A DNA stretch of 11,073 nucleotides from SIG440 sp045592585. Lineage in GTDB: Bacteria; Bacillota; Clostridia; Monoglobales; Monoglobaceae. Numbering within the stretch: the stretch's first letter is position 1; each line of letters begins with the position of its first letter. The position numbers and the translations under genes were made by a program. This document shows positions 4,973 through 11,073 of this stretch, one piece after another. The DNA is taken from NCBI GenBank assembly GCA_045592585.1, contig JAZNVB010000038.1:1-11073 (forward strand), given 5' to 3'. Under the pieces are notes generated by a model. The model saw nothing but the letters and a program-made list of their open reading frames with translations. It searched no databases and had not been told where the DNA came from.

Positions 4973-6526
4973 ATGTCTGTTAAGCTAAAAAAGGAGCACA
5001 TGCACCTTTCGCGTATAATTTGCTCCCGATACTGTCAGACCACCGCAGAATGTGATGTTATCGTTCCCGATGTTAAACCCGATGTGCTGAAGGTCCTTCG
5101 GGTGAGTTCTGATGCCTTTATTACCCAGAAAACCCTACAGACAGACAAGGTTTTTATTCAGGGTATAATAAGGCTAAATATTCTGTATATCCCCGACGGC
5201 AGTGTTCTGGGCTCGGTGAAGTCAATAAACTGTACTCAGGATTTTAACCACACAATTGATGTCAAAGGTGTAAAGCAGGGCATGAATCTTACTGCCGAGG
5301 TGGAATGTGACACCCCTGAATTTACTCTTGTAAACAGTCGAAAGCTGAACATTCGCAACAAAATCGGTATGAATATTAAGGTAACTGCAGCGGCGGATGT
5401 GGACATAGCAACCGCTATCGACGGCAACGAAAATGTGCAAACCAATCTGCAGCACCTTAAAATCTGTAATTCCTGCTGTGATGCAGAACGGGATATTACA
5501 ATCCGCGAACGGCTTGAGGTGCCGGCCGGCAAGCCCGACATTGGTGAAGTCCTTAAAATTTCCGTCAAGCCAGTCCCGGCTGAGATAAAACTGCTTGACG
5601 GCAAGGCTATTGTCAAGGGTGAGCTTAAGGTATGCACCATGTACTGCGACAACGCAGAGGACAGCTCTGTTCAGTGTATGGAACACGCTATACCCTTTAC
5701 CGAAATTCTGGAGGTTGACGGCGTTGCCGAGAATATGTCCGGCGAGATTGATTATATTATAAAAGACATCTGCCATGAAATCAGCCGTGATGGTGACGGT
5801 GACAAGCGAGTGCTGAATGTTGAAATAACCGTTGCTGCCTGCCTTAAAGCTACCGAAATTGTAGAATGCGATGCTATATGTGATGCATACGGGCTTAAAT
5901 GTGAGCTTGCCATTGAAACCGACGAATGTTTTATGGAACAGCTTATCGAAACTGCCCACACTACCATCTCGCAAAGGGAAAGCATCTGTGTTCCTGACTA
6001 TCTGCCCGACATATATCAGGTGTGTGATTGCAGCGGTGTGCCAAGCATCGAAAATGTCACAATAGAGAAGGGCACAGTAATCGTTTCGGGCTTTACAACC
6101 TGCAATCCTGTTTACCTGACAGGCGATAAAGATGTTCCTTTGTCCGGCTTCAGTCATGTTTTGCCTTTCAGCCACACCTTTGAAATTGCAGATGTTACCG
6201 ACACATCCATCTGTGATGCCAAAGCAGAGCTTGAGCATCTTAGCTATACAATATCCGGTTCCCGTGATATCGAGATACGGTCGGTTATTGCACTAAGTGT
6301 TAAGGCTGTTAATTCAGACAGTTGCAAATATGTATCATCAATTGACTATGACAATGAGGCCCCTGCGCCCTGCGTTCCTTCAATGGTTGTATATTTTGTA
6401 CAGCCGGGCGATTCTCTTTGGAACATTGCCAAAAGATACCGCACCACGCCCGATGCCATTCTTGAAGTTAACGGCAACGAAAATGAGTGTATAAAACCCG
6501 GAAACAGAATTTATATCTTTAAGTAA
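4973..6526 (+). CDS. sipL: SipL-like spore coat morphogenesis protein (DUF3794 x3 + LysM)
   Basis: This 517-residue protein has the arrangement of Clostridioides difficile SipL, which binds the coat base-layer ATPase SpoIVA through its LysM domain and is needed for the coat to encase the forespore. Three DUF3794-type repeats are marked by VPDVKPDV (residues 31-38), VPAGKPDI (183-190) and VPDYLPDI (340-347), each followed by a beta-rich stretch. A C-terminal LysM domain covers about residues 473-517 (YFVQPGDSLWNIAKRY to the end). There is no signal peptide, as expected for a mother-cell protein assembled on the forespore from the cytosol. It has over 20 cysteines, a lot for a bacterial cytosolic protein. 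I chose the ATG at 4973, preceded by GAGG; the open frame extends to 4850 but that would overlap the previous gene. It is the last gene of its cluster and is followed three bases later by repeat copy 2 and then a terminator. Confidence 0.9.
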   Translation: MSVKLKKEHMHLSRIICSRYCQTTAECDVIVPDVKPDVLKVLRVSSDAFITQKTLQTDKVFIQGIIRLNILYIPDGSVLGSVKSINCTQDFNHTIDVKGVKQGMNLTAEVECDTPEFTLVNSRKLNIRNKIGMNIKVTAAADVDIATAIDGNENVQTNLQHLKICNSCCDAERDITIRERLEVPAGKPDIGEVLKISVKPVPAEIKLLDGKAIVKGELKVCTMYCDNAEDSSVQCMEHAIPFTEILEVDGVAENMSGEIDYIIKDICHEISRDGDGDKRVLNVEITVAACLKATEIVECDAICDAYGLKCELAIETDECFMEQLIETAHTTISQRESICVPDYLPDIYQVCDCSGVPSIENVTIEKGTVIVSGFTTCNPVYLTGDKDVPLSGFSHVLPFSHTFEIADVTDTSICDAKAELEHLSYTISGSRDIEIRSVIALSVKAVNSDSCKYVSSIDYDNEAPAPCVPSMVVYFVQPGDSLWNIAKRYRTTPDAILEVNGNENECIKPGNRIYIFK

Positions 6527-6527
6527 A

Positions 6528-6679
6528 GAACAAAGCAGCTTCGCCGCTCGCCCCAGGCGGCGGTCGCAGCATTATCGCTTTGTTTGCCCACATGCATTTC
6601 GGCAAAGCCAAAAATTTTGCATGGGCAATCTAAATCTTGTTATTGTATAATAGGAAATTACACAATTTCCTATTATACA
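6528..6679 (+). repeat. Structured dispersed repeat, copy 2
   Basis: This second copy starts two bases after the sipL stop codon, in the same direction. The outer stem AACAAAGC (6529-6536) pairs with GCTTTGTT (6577-6584). The bulged hairpin spans 6586-6626: GCCC/GGGC, ATGCA/TGCAT and TTTCGGC/GCCAAAA (one mismatch). Compared with copy 1, GTGCA/TGCAC has become ATGCA/TGCAT, a compensatory change. The final hairpin is TATAATAGGAAATT (6646-6659) with AATTTCCTATTATA (6664-6677), extended by TTG/CAA to 17 bp. The sipL terminator follows directly. Confidence 0.85.
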
Positions 6680-6685
6680 ATAAAC

Positions 6686-6720
6686 GGTCTTGCAAAATTA
6701 TTTTGCAAGACCTGTTTTTT
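6686..6720 (+). terminator. Terminator of the sipL cluster, overlapping walJ 3' end
   Basis: GGTCTTGCAAAA (6686-6697) and TTTTGCAAGACC (6701-6712) form a perfect 12-bp stem with a three-base loop, followed by TGTTTTTT (6713-6720). It should stop plus-strand transcription from the sipL cluster. On the minus strand the same bases encode the last residues of the convergent walJ-type gene (Thr-Gly-Leu-Ala-Lys, stop). Confidence 0.88.
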
Positions 6721-7513
6721 CACATTCTGTCATCACTATTCCGTCTTTTTTTGCCACATAAAGTTCTACATCTTTACCGACTGTGATACCGTTACCTGCG
6801 AGGCACAGCTTTGTGGTTTCAAAGGCTAAATCGGGATAATTGTTCTCGGGGCTTATGTGCCCCAAAATTATCTTTTTTGTTCCGTTTTTCACCAAGTCCC
6901 GTGCAGTCAGAGCCGCATCATCATTACAAAGATGCCCTTTATCGCCTTTTATACGGCATTTAAGCTCGTAGGGATATGTACCTGCCTCCAGCATAAACAA
7001 ATCGTAGTTGGATTCAAGAAGGATTGTGTGGCTGCCTTTCATTTTTTCAAACAGTTCCTCAGACATAATGCCTATATCAGTAGCAACTGCAGCCTTATAA
7101 CCGTCACATTCAAAGGTATATCCCACCGGCTCGGCGGCATCGTGAGGAATTCCAAATGCATTAACCGTTATATCGCCTATTTTAAACGGAATTTCCTTAT
7201 CGAAAACCCGTCGGCAGCCGTCAGGAATTTCACCCACCGAATTTTGCATGGCAGACCATGTTCCATAGGTGGCAAAGATTGGAATGTTATATTTTCTTGC
7301 AACAACCCCCACACCCTTTGTGTGGTCACTGTGTTCGTGAGTTATTACCATTGCGTCAATTTCATCAGGGGAAAGCCCTGCCCCACACATTGCGTCGCAC
7401 AGAATTTTTCCGCTTATTCCGCAATCCACAAGGATTTTGGTATTCTCACTGTATACAATTGTTGCGTTGCCTTTGCTGCTGCTCCTTAGGGAGCACATCT
7501 TTAATTCTGTCAC
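6698..7513 (-). CDS. walJ: WalJ/YycJ-family metallo-beta-lactamase-fold hydrolase
   Basis: This 271-residue cytoplasmic protein belongs to the YycJ/WalJ branch of metallo-beta-lactamase-fold enzymes. In Bacillus the gene lies in the walRK operon and is linked to cell-wall and DNA-replication control; relatives are proposed to be nucleases. The start CSLRSSSKGNATIV and the metal motifs are typical: HEHSDH (residues 59-64), PHDA (His124), ATD (Asp146), GHL (His194) and LGHISPENN (His219). The segment LESNYDLFML near residue 167 is also characteristic of the family. The GTG at 7513 is supported by GGAGGA six bases upstream. Here it lies downstream of murA, with no walRK genes in the window, so control by WalRK cannot be assumed. 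A terminator separates it from murA, though read-through is likely because no separate promoter is obvious in the 60-base gap. Its 3' end overlaps the terminator of the convergent sipL cluster. Confidence 0.9.
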   Translation of the reverse strand: MTELKMCSLRSSSKGNATIVYSENTKILVDCGISGKILCDAMCGAGLSPDEIDAMVITHEHSDHTKGVGVVARKYNIPIFATYGTWSAMQNSVGEIPDGCRRVFDKEIPFKIGDITVNAFGIPHDAAEPVGYTFECDGYKAAVATDIGIMSEELFEKMKGSHTILLESNYDLFMLEAGTYPYELKCRIKGDKGHLCNDDAALTARDLVKNGTKKIILGHISPENNYPDLAFETTKLCLAGNGITVGKDVELYVAKKDGIVMTECEKTGLAK

Positions 7514-7535
7514 AAAACTTCCTCCGTCTTTAATT

Positions 7536-7566
7536 TAAAAACCGCACCAAATTTCTTTGATGCGGT
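7536..7566 (-). terminator. Terminator between murA and walJ
   Basis: On the minus strand ACCGCATCAAA (7566-7556) pairs with TTTGGTGCGGT (7551-7541) over 11 positions with one T-G, around a GAAA loop, and is followed by TTTT. It lies just after the murA stop codon. Because walJ starts only 28 bases further on, it may attenuate rather than fully end transcription. Confidence 0.8.
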
Positions 7567-7571
7567 ACTTT

Positions 7572-8861
7572 TTATGCAGTAACTTCAAATTTGCCTTTTT
7601 CGCCATCTATACGGCGTGTAATCTGTGCACCAAGTCCACGGAGCTTCTTTTCAAACTCCTCATAGCCACGGTCGATATATTTTAAATTATAAACCTCGGT
7701 TACGCCGTCTGCCATAAGTCCTGCAATAACCAACGCCGCACCGGCTCTTAAATCTGTTGATGAAACGGGCGAGCCTGTAAGCCTTCCGCCGCCCTCAACA
7801 ACCGCAATTCTGCCGTCAACCGACACATTTGCACCCATTCGTCTTAGCTCCTCAACATACCTGAAACGATTGTCCCACACATTTTCGGTAACAATGCTTG
7901 TTCCTTCTGCTCTGGTAAGCAATGTAAGCATTTGTGGCTGGATATCTGTAGGGAATCCGGGATGTGGCATTGTTGTAACATTTGCTTTTTTGAGTTTTGC
8001 ACCTGCTTTAACTCTTAAACTGTCATCATATTCCTCAATTTCAATACCCATTTCAAGTAGCTTTGCAGAAATTGAATCCAAGTGCTTTGGAATAATATTC
8101 TTTATCAGAACATCACCGCCGGTGGCGGCTGCCGCAATCATAAAGGTTCCGGCTTCAATCTGGTCGGGAATAACCATATAAGTACCGCCATGAAGGGATT
8201 CCACACCTTTGATTTTAATTACATCAGTACCTGCACCCTTAATATTGGCGCCCATGCTGTTAAGAAAGTTTGCAACATCAACAATGTGCGGCTCTTTTGC
8301 CGCATTTTCAATTACGGTTTGTCCGTCAGCCATAGCTGCTGCCAACATAACATTTATGGTAGCACCAACAGACACTTTATCCATATAAATGCTTGCACCG
8401 GCTAACCCTTCGGAACGGATGTCCACAATTCCGCCTGCCTCAACCGAATACTCGGCACCAAGGGCAACAAAGCCCTTAAGATGCAAGTCGATTGGCCTTA
8501 CGCCAAAATCACAACCGCCCGGCATAGCAACTCTTGCTTTGCCAAATCTGCCAAGAAGAGCACCCATAAGGTAAGACGAGGCTCTGATTTTGCTGACCAT
8601 TTCATATGGTGCCTCATAACAATCAAGATTTTTGCTGTCGATCTTAAGAACACCTTTATCAATAAACTCGGCATGACCGCCAAGCTGATTTATTATATTT
8701 ATAAGAACATATATATCACTTACCGACGGCACATTTTCAATAACACATACATCATTAACCATAAGAGCCGCCACAATCAGCGCAACTGCAGAATTTTTTG
8801 CACCGCTGATTTCAACCTCGCCCTCAAGCCTTGCACCGCCAAGAATAACATATTTCTCCAT
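7572..8861 (-). CDS. murA: UDP-N-acetylglucosamine 1-carboxyvinyltransferase
   Basis: MurA transfers enolpyruvate from phosphoenolpyruvate to UDP-N-acetylglucosamine, the first committed step of peptidoglycan synthesis in the cytoplasm. The 429-residue length is normal for the family (about 417-435). Visible hallmarks are GAKNSAV near residue 20 with the catalytic Lys-Asn, the active-site loop PGGCDFGVRPIDLHLKGF with Cys117 (equivalent to E. coli Cys115), FPTDIQPQ with the general-base Asp, and DLRAGAALVIAGL near the C-terminus. The cysteine is the residue alkylated by fosfomycin; species with Asp there are naturally resistant, so this enzyme is predicted to be sensitive. Many Firmicutes have two MurA paralogues, and which one this is cannot be told. 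A G-rich GGTGGGTG precedes the ATG. Two promoters are visible upstream, and a terminator follows. Confidence 0.97.
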   Translation of the reverse strand: MEKYVILGGARLEGEVEISGAKNSAVALIVAALMVNDVCVIENVPSVSDIYVLINIINQLGGHAEFIDKGVLKIDSKNLDCYEAPYEMVSKIRASSYLMGALLGRFGKARVAMPGGCDFGVRPIDLHLKGFVALGAEYSVEAGGIVDIRSEGLAGASIYMDKVSVGATINVMLAAAMADGQTVIENAAKEPHIVDVANFLNSMGANIKGAGTDVIKIKGVESLHGGTYMVIPDQIEAGTFMIAAAATGGDVLIKNIIPKHLDSISAKLLEMGIEIEEYDDSLRVKAGAKLKKANVTTMPHPGFPTDIQPQMLTLLTRAEGTSIVTENVWDNRFRYVEELRRMGANVSVDGRIAVVEGGGRLTGSPVSSTDLRAGAALVIAGLMADGVTEVYNLKYIDRGYEEFEKKLRGLGAQITRRIDGEKGKFEVTA

Positions 8862-8915
8862 TTTTCACCCACCCAAAGATTTTTTCTTTAGTAGTCTGAT
8901 AGTAGTTATCCAAAT

Positions 8916-8945
8916 ATTCTAAAAATTCACATATAATTCGGTCAA
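8916..8945 (-). promoter_or_regulatory. Proximal murA promoter
   Basis: On the minus strand TTGACC (8945-8940) and TAGAAT (8921-8916) are 18 bases apart. Transcription would start about 50 bases before murA. It forms a tandem pair with the distal promoter. Confidence 0.5.
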
Positions 8946-8973
8946 AAGGATTTTTACTCTCTTCCAATTTAAC

Positions 8974-9002
8974 ATTGTATCATAAACTTTATATAAAATC
9001 AA
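8974..9002 (-). promoter_or_regulatory. Distal murA promoter
   Basis: On the minus strand TTGATT (9002-8997) and TACAAT (8979-8974) are 17 bases apart, a good sigma-A match. It would give a leader of about 105 bases before the murA start. No riboswitch-like structure is evident in that leader. Confidence 0.55.
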
Positions 9003-9060
9003 TCCCTGAAAAAGATTTTTTCAAGTATTTTCCGCTAAACCGGAATTTAAACCACTATAT

Positions 9061-9678
9061 TTAGTAGTATCCGATTTTGCCTTGTTTCATACTTATGCGT
9101 CCGTTTGTTTTGTCAATCATATCCGCTTCAAAGGCCGAAACCTGAGAAACCGGCACCAATGCCGAGATTTTAACATTTTCGGCATAATCGGTACCGCTGA
9201 TTTCATAGCCTTTTGCACATACCTCACTTTGTATTTTACCCAAAAGGGAATAATCACACTCCACTGTTACCTCGCAGCAAAGAGTCATTGTCACAGGCTG
9301 TGCCGCCTCGACTCCCACCTTTGCAGACTTTGAGTATGCGTGAACAAGACCACCTGTGCCAAGCAGAATTCCGCCAAAATATCTGGTTACAACAACGATA
9401 AGATTGGTTAACCCTTCCTTTTTTATCATATCAAGCACCGGAACACCCGCCGTACCTGCAGGCTCGCCATCGTCGCTGTATCGTTGAATATTGTTTTCTT
9501 CTAAAATATACGCATAAACGTGATGCCTTGCATCCCAATATTTTTTCTTTATTTCTTCAAGAAAGGCAATTGCCTCTCCTTCGGTTTCAACAGGCTTTAC
9601 ATCGGCAATAAATCTTGAACGTTTTTCGACAATTTCATCGGTTGCTGTTTGTTTTACCGTTTTATAGCTTTCCTTCAT
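9061..9678 (-). CDS. yigZ: YigZ/IMPACT family protein
   Basis: This 205-residue protein matches the bacterial YigZ/YvyE family in length (E. coli YigZ is about 204). It has an N-terminal IMPACT (UPF0029) domain and a C-terminal ferredoxin-like DUF1949 domain starting near residue 137. The IMPACT signature is clear: RYSDDGEPAGTAGVPVL at about residues 66-82 and VVVTRYFGGILLGTGGL at 95-111. In eukaryotes IMPACT regulates the GCN2 kinase; the bacterial role is uncertain, although nucleic-acid or nucleotide binding has been suggested. It is probably cytoplasmic. The ATG at 9678 has AAAGGTGG upstream, at a rather long distance of about 12 bases. The gene is transcribed alone from its own promoter. 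No clear terminator is seen before the murA promoters, so some read-through toward murA is possible. Confidence 0.93.
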   Translation of the reverse strand: MKESYKTVKQTATDEIVEKRSRFIADVKPVETEGEAIAFLEEIKKKYWDARHHVYAYILEENNIQRYSDDGEPAGTAGVPVLDMIKKEGLTNLIVVVTRYFGGILLGTGGLVHAYSKSAKVGVEAAQPVTMTLCCEVTVECDYSLLGKIQSEVCAKGYEISGTDYAENVKISALVPVSQVSAFEADMIDKTNGRISMKQGKIGYY

Positions 9679-9713
9679 TGCACGATTGCCACCTTTCTTT
9701 TGTAATTTTTCTT

Positions 9714-9742
9714 ATTTTATCACATATTATGCCGTGGTGCAA
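9714..9742 (-). promoter_or_regulatory. Sigma-A type promoter of yigZ
   Basis: On the minus strand TTGCAC (9742-9737) and TAAAAT (9719-9714) are 17 bases apart with TGTGA before the -10 box. Transcription starts about 30 bases before the start codon. The promoter begins ten bases beyond the end of repeat copy 3. Confidence 0.6.
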
Positions 9743-9752
9743 CAGTTTTTTA

Positions 9753-9902
9753 TATAATAGGAAATTGCGCATCTCCTATTATACAAAAAACAAAATTCTA
9801 ATTGTCCGTGCGATATTTTCTGCCTATGGCAGAAACGCACATGGACGAAAAAAGCTCTATCCTTTTCTGCTCGCCGCAGGCGAGCGCCAAAGGCGCTTTT
9901 TT
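9753..9902 (-). repeat. Structured dispersed repeat, copy 3 (inverted, diverged)
   Basis: This copy lies on the minus strand and begins at the spmB stop codon, overlapping it by two bases. In sense order, the outer stem is AAAAAAGC (9902-9895) with GCTTTTTT (9855-9848), enclosing GCGCC/GGCGC and GCTCGCC/GGCGAGC hairpins. The bulged hairpin (9846-9804) has GTCC/GGAC, GTGCG/CGCAC and TTTCTGCC/GGCAGAAA. The final hairpin pairs TATAATAGGAGAT with ATTTCCTATTATA (9783-9753, one mismatch). The sequence has diverged strongly from copies 1 and 2, but every stem is kept by paired changes. The first module ends in a T run and could terminate spmB transcription. Confidence 0.8.
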
Positions 9903-10425
9903 ATATCATTAAAATCCGCACCATAATAATCGCCATTGCCATTCCCACAAAATCAGCAACCAATGCCGATTTAACCGTGTGCCGGACATTTTTTATTCCC
10001 ACCGCGCCAAAATACACCGCAACAGTATAAAAAGTAGTTTCCGTTGAGCCCATCATTACTGACGCAATTTTGCCCGCAATTGAATCCGGCCCGCAATTCT
10101 TGAAAATATCATTTACAATGGCAATTGAGCCGCTGCCCGACACAGGCCTTAGCAACGCAAGCGGCAACACATCAGGCGGCACTTTTAAATAATTTGTCAC
10201 CGGTGAAAGGACCTTTGCCAGAATATCTAAAGCTCCCGACCCCCGAAGGGCGGAAATCCCCACAAGCAAACCAACAAGGGGTGCCACTATCTGAAGAGTG
10301 CTTTCAAGACCTGATTTTGCTCCCTCGATAAAGCTTTCATAAACATTTGTGTGTTTTGCAAGGCCAAATACAATAATCCCCACAATCATCACCGGTATCG
10401 CAAACGAAGAAACCAAATTTATCAT
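9901..10425 (-). CDS. spmB: Spore maturation protein B
   Basis: This 174-residue membrane protein is close in length to Bacillus subtilis SpmB (about 178). It carries the nucleoside-recognition (Gate) type domain with several hydrophobic helices. Recognisable features are VGLLVGISALRGSGALDIL near residue 51, LLRPVSGSGS at 91-100 and GSTETTFYTVAVYFGAVGIK near 126. Together with SpmA it is needed in Bacillus and Clostridium for proper spore core dehydration and heat resistance; the molecular activity is not established. Its ATG overlaps the spmA stop codon in an ATGA (10422-10425), so the two are co-transcribed and probably translationally coupled. An upstream AGAGGT provides a distant ribosome site. 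The stop codon is immediately followed by repeat copy 3. Confidence 0.96.
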   Translation of the reverse strand: MINLVSSFAIPVMIVGIIVFGLAKHTNVYESFIEGAKSGLESTLQIVAPLVGLLVGISALRGSGALDILAKVLSPVTNYLKVPPDVLPLALLRPVSGSGSIAIVNDIFKNCGPDSIAGKIASVMMGSTETTFYTVAVYFGAVGIKNVRHTVKSALVADFVGMAMAIIMVRILMI

Positions 10426-11009
10426 AGCCGATTTTTACCTCTTATCTCAAAAAACTTTGCCGCCAGAACTCCCATAACAACTGCACATACACTGCAAATC
10501 CACACAGGAACCACAATTCCCGACGGATTTGATGACCCGAACATCTGCCTGAGAGAAATAACCGTTGCAGGAATAAGCTGAATAGATGCGGTGTTTATCA
10601 CCACAAACATACACATCTCATTGCTTGCCGTACCTCTGTGGCGGTTTTCCTTGTCAAGCTCCTTCATCGCCGCAATCCCCAACGGCGTTGCGGCATTGCC
10701 CATTCCCAGCAAATTGGCAACCATATTCAACACAATTGCATTCAGTGCCGCCGAATCTTTTTTTAATCCGGGAAAAATAATCTTTGTAACCGGTCTTAAA
10801 AGTTTTGCAAATACCGATGTCAGACCTGAATTTTCGGCTATTTTTGCCAGACCCGACCACAAACACATAACTCCCAGCAAGCCTATGCAGGTCTGTACTG
10901 CATTTCCTGCTCCCTCCATTGCTGCAGCGGTAGTTTCTTCTATCCGTCCGGTGAAAATTGCCACCGCAAAGGATATTAAAATCATTCCACTCCATATATA
11001 ATTCAGCAT
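10422..11009 (-). CDS. spmA: Spore maturation protein A
   Basis: This 195-residue integral membrane protein belongs to the SpmA family (B. subtilis SpmA is about 196 residues) and is the partner of SpmB in spore core dehydration. It begins MLNYIWSGMI, like other SpmA proteins, and has the conserved segments GLLGVMCLWSGLAKIAE, LNMVANLLGMGNAATPLGIA and ASNEMCMFVVINTASIQLIP. Several hydrophobic helices are spread through the protein. A GTG at 11018 could add three residues. I prefer the ATG at 11009 because the family start aligns there and the purine-rich AGAGAG lies at a usable distance. In many spore formers dacF lies upstream; the 64 bases visible here are too few to tell what precedes it. 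Expression by a sporulation sigma factor is expected from the family, but no promoter is identifiable in the remaining sequence. Confidence 0.95.
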   Translation of the reverse strand: MLNYIWSGMILISFAVAIFTGRIEETTAAAMEGAGNAVQTCIGLLGVMCLWSGLAKIAENSGLTSVFAKLLRPVTKIIFPGLKKDSAALNAIVLNMVANLLGMGNAATPLGIAAMKELDKENRHRGTASNEMCMFVVINTASIQLIPATVISLRQMFGSSNPSGIVVPVWICSVCAVVMGVLAAKFFEIRGKNRL

Positions 11010-11073
11010 TTCCTTCACTCTCTTTCAAAATGCATATATGAAAAATATATTCGGCAGAATGCTTGGCAATGCA

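Noticed and set aside
5222..6238. Minus-strand open frame of 338 codons opposite sipL
   Set aside because: It is a shadow of the sipL reading frame; its translation has no recognisable domain and no ribosome site.
6584..6829. Open frames across the repeat copies with similar translations (for example SYYT-containing peptides, also at 9615-9926)
   Set aside because: The likeness comes from the shared structured repeat. The frames have no ribosome sites, run into neighbouring genes, and the base changes preserve pairing rather than codons.
6857..7489. Plus-strand open frame of 210 codons opposite walJ
   Set aside because: The minus strand encodes a complete, motif-rich metallo-beta-lactamase-fold protein, so this frame is a shadow.
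11019..11073. Possible 3' end of a gene upstream of spmA (dacF expected by analogy)
   Set aside because: Only 55 bases are visible; more than one frame can be read and none shows a recognisable C-terminus.

Overview
The window looks like a chromosomal segment of an endospore-forming member of the Clostridia. It carries a SipL-type spore coat protein (DUF3794 repeats plus LysM), the spore maturation pair spmA/spmB, AT-rich intergenic DNA, strong purine-rich ribosome binding sites and sigma-A style promoters. The species cannot be named from the sequence.

Layout. 1-780 (minus): inner part of an MFS transporter gene whose 5' end is lost. 780-2684 (plus): a decayed mobile-element end, made of an integrase fragment fused to the broken transporter, a small excisionase-like gene and a complete tyrosine recombinase reading toward tRNA-Tyr. 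2917-3084 (minus): tRNA-Thr and tRNA-Tyr with a strong promoter and a terminator. 3191-3649 (minus): YfcE-type phosphodiesterase. 3771-6526 (plus): a tight four-gene cluster of three small unknown proteins followed by the SipL-like protein. 6698-8861 (minus): murA and then a WalJ/YycJ-type metallo-beta-lactamase-fold protein. 9061-9678 (minus): YigZ/IMPACT family protein. 9901-11009 (minus): spmA-spmB with overlapping stop and start codons.

The genes fall into three groups: the mobile-element remnant next to tRNA-Tyr, housekeeping and cell-wall genes (murA, walJ, yigZ, yfcE, tRNAs), and sporulation genes (the sipL cluster and spmAB). No gene-free stretch exceeds 300 bases.

The main unexplained signal is a roughly 150-nt structured repeat present three times (2695-2844, 6528-6679, 9753-9902 inverted). 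Each copy starts within about ten bases of a stop codon and lies in the sense direction of that gene. Its stems keep pairing through compensatory base changes while its bulges stay in place, which suggests a transcribed structured 3'-end element. I do not recognise it as a known family. A second lead is the trio of unknown small genes ahead of sipL.
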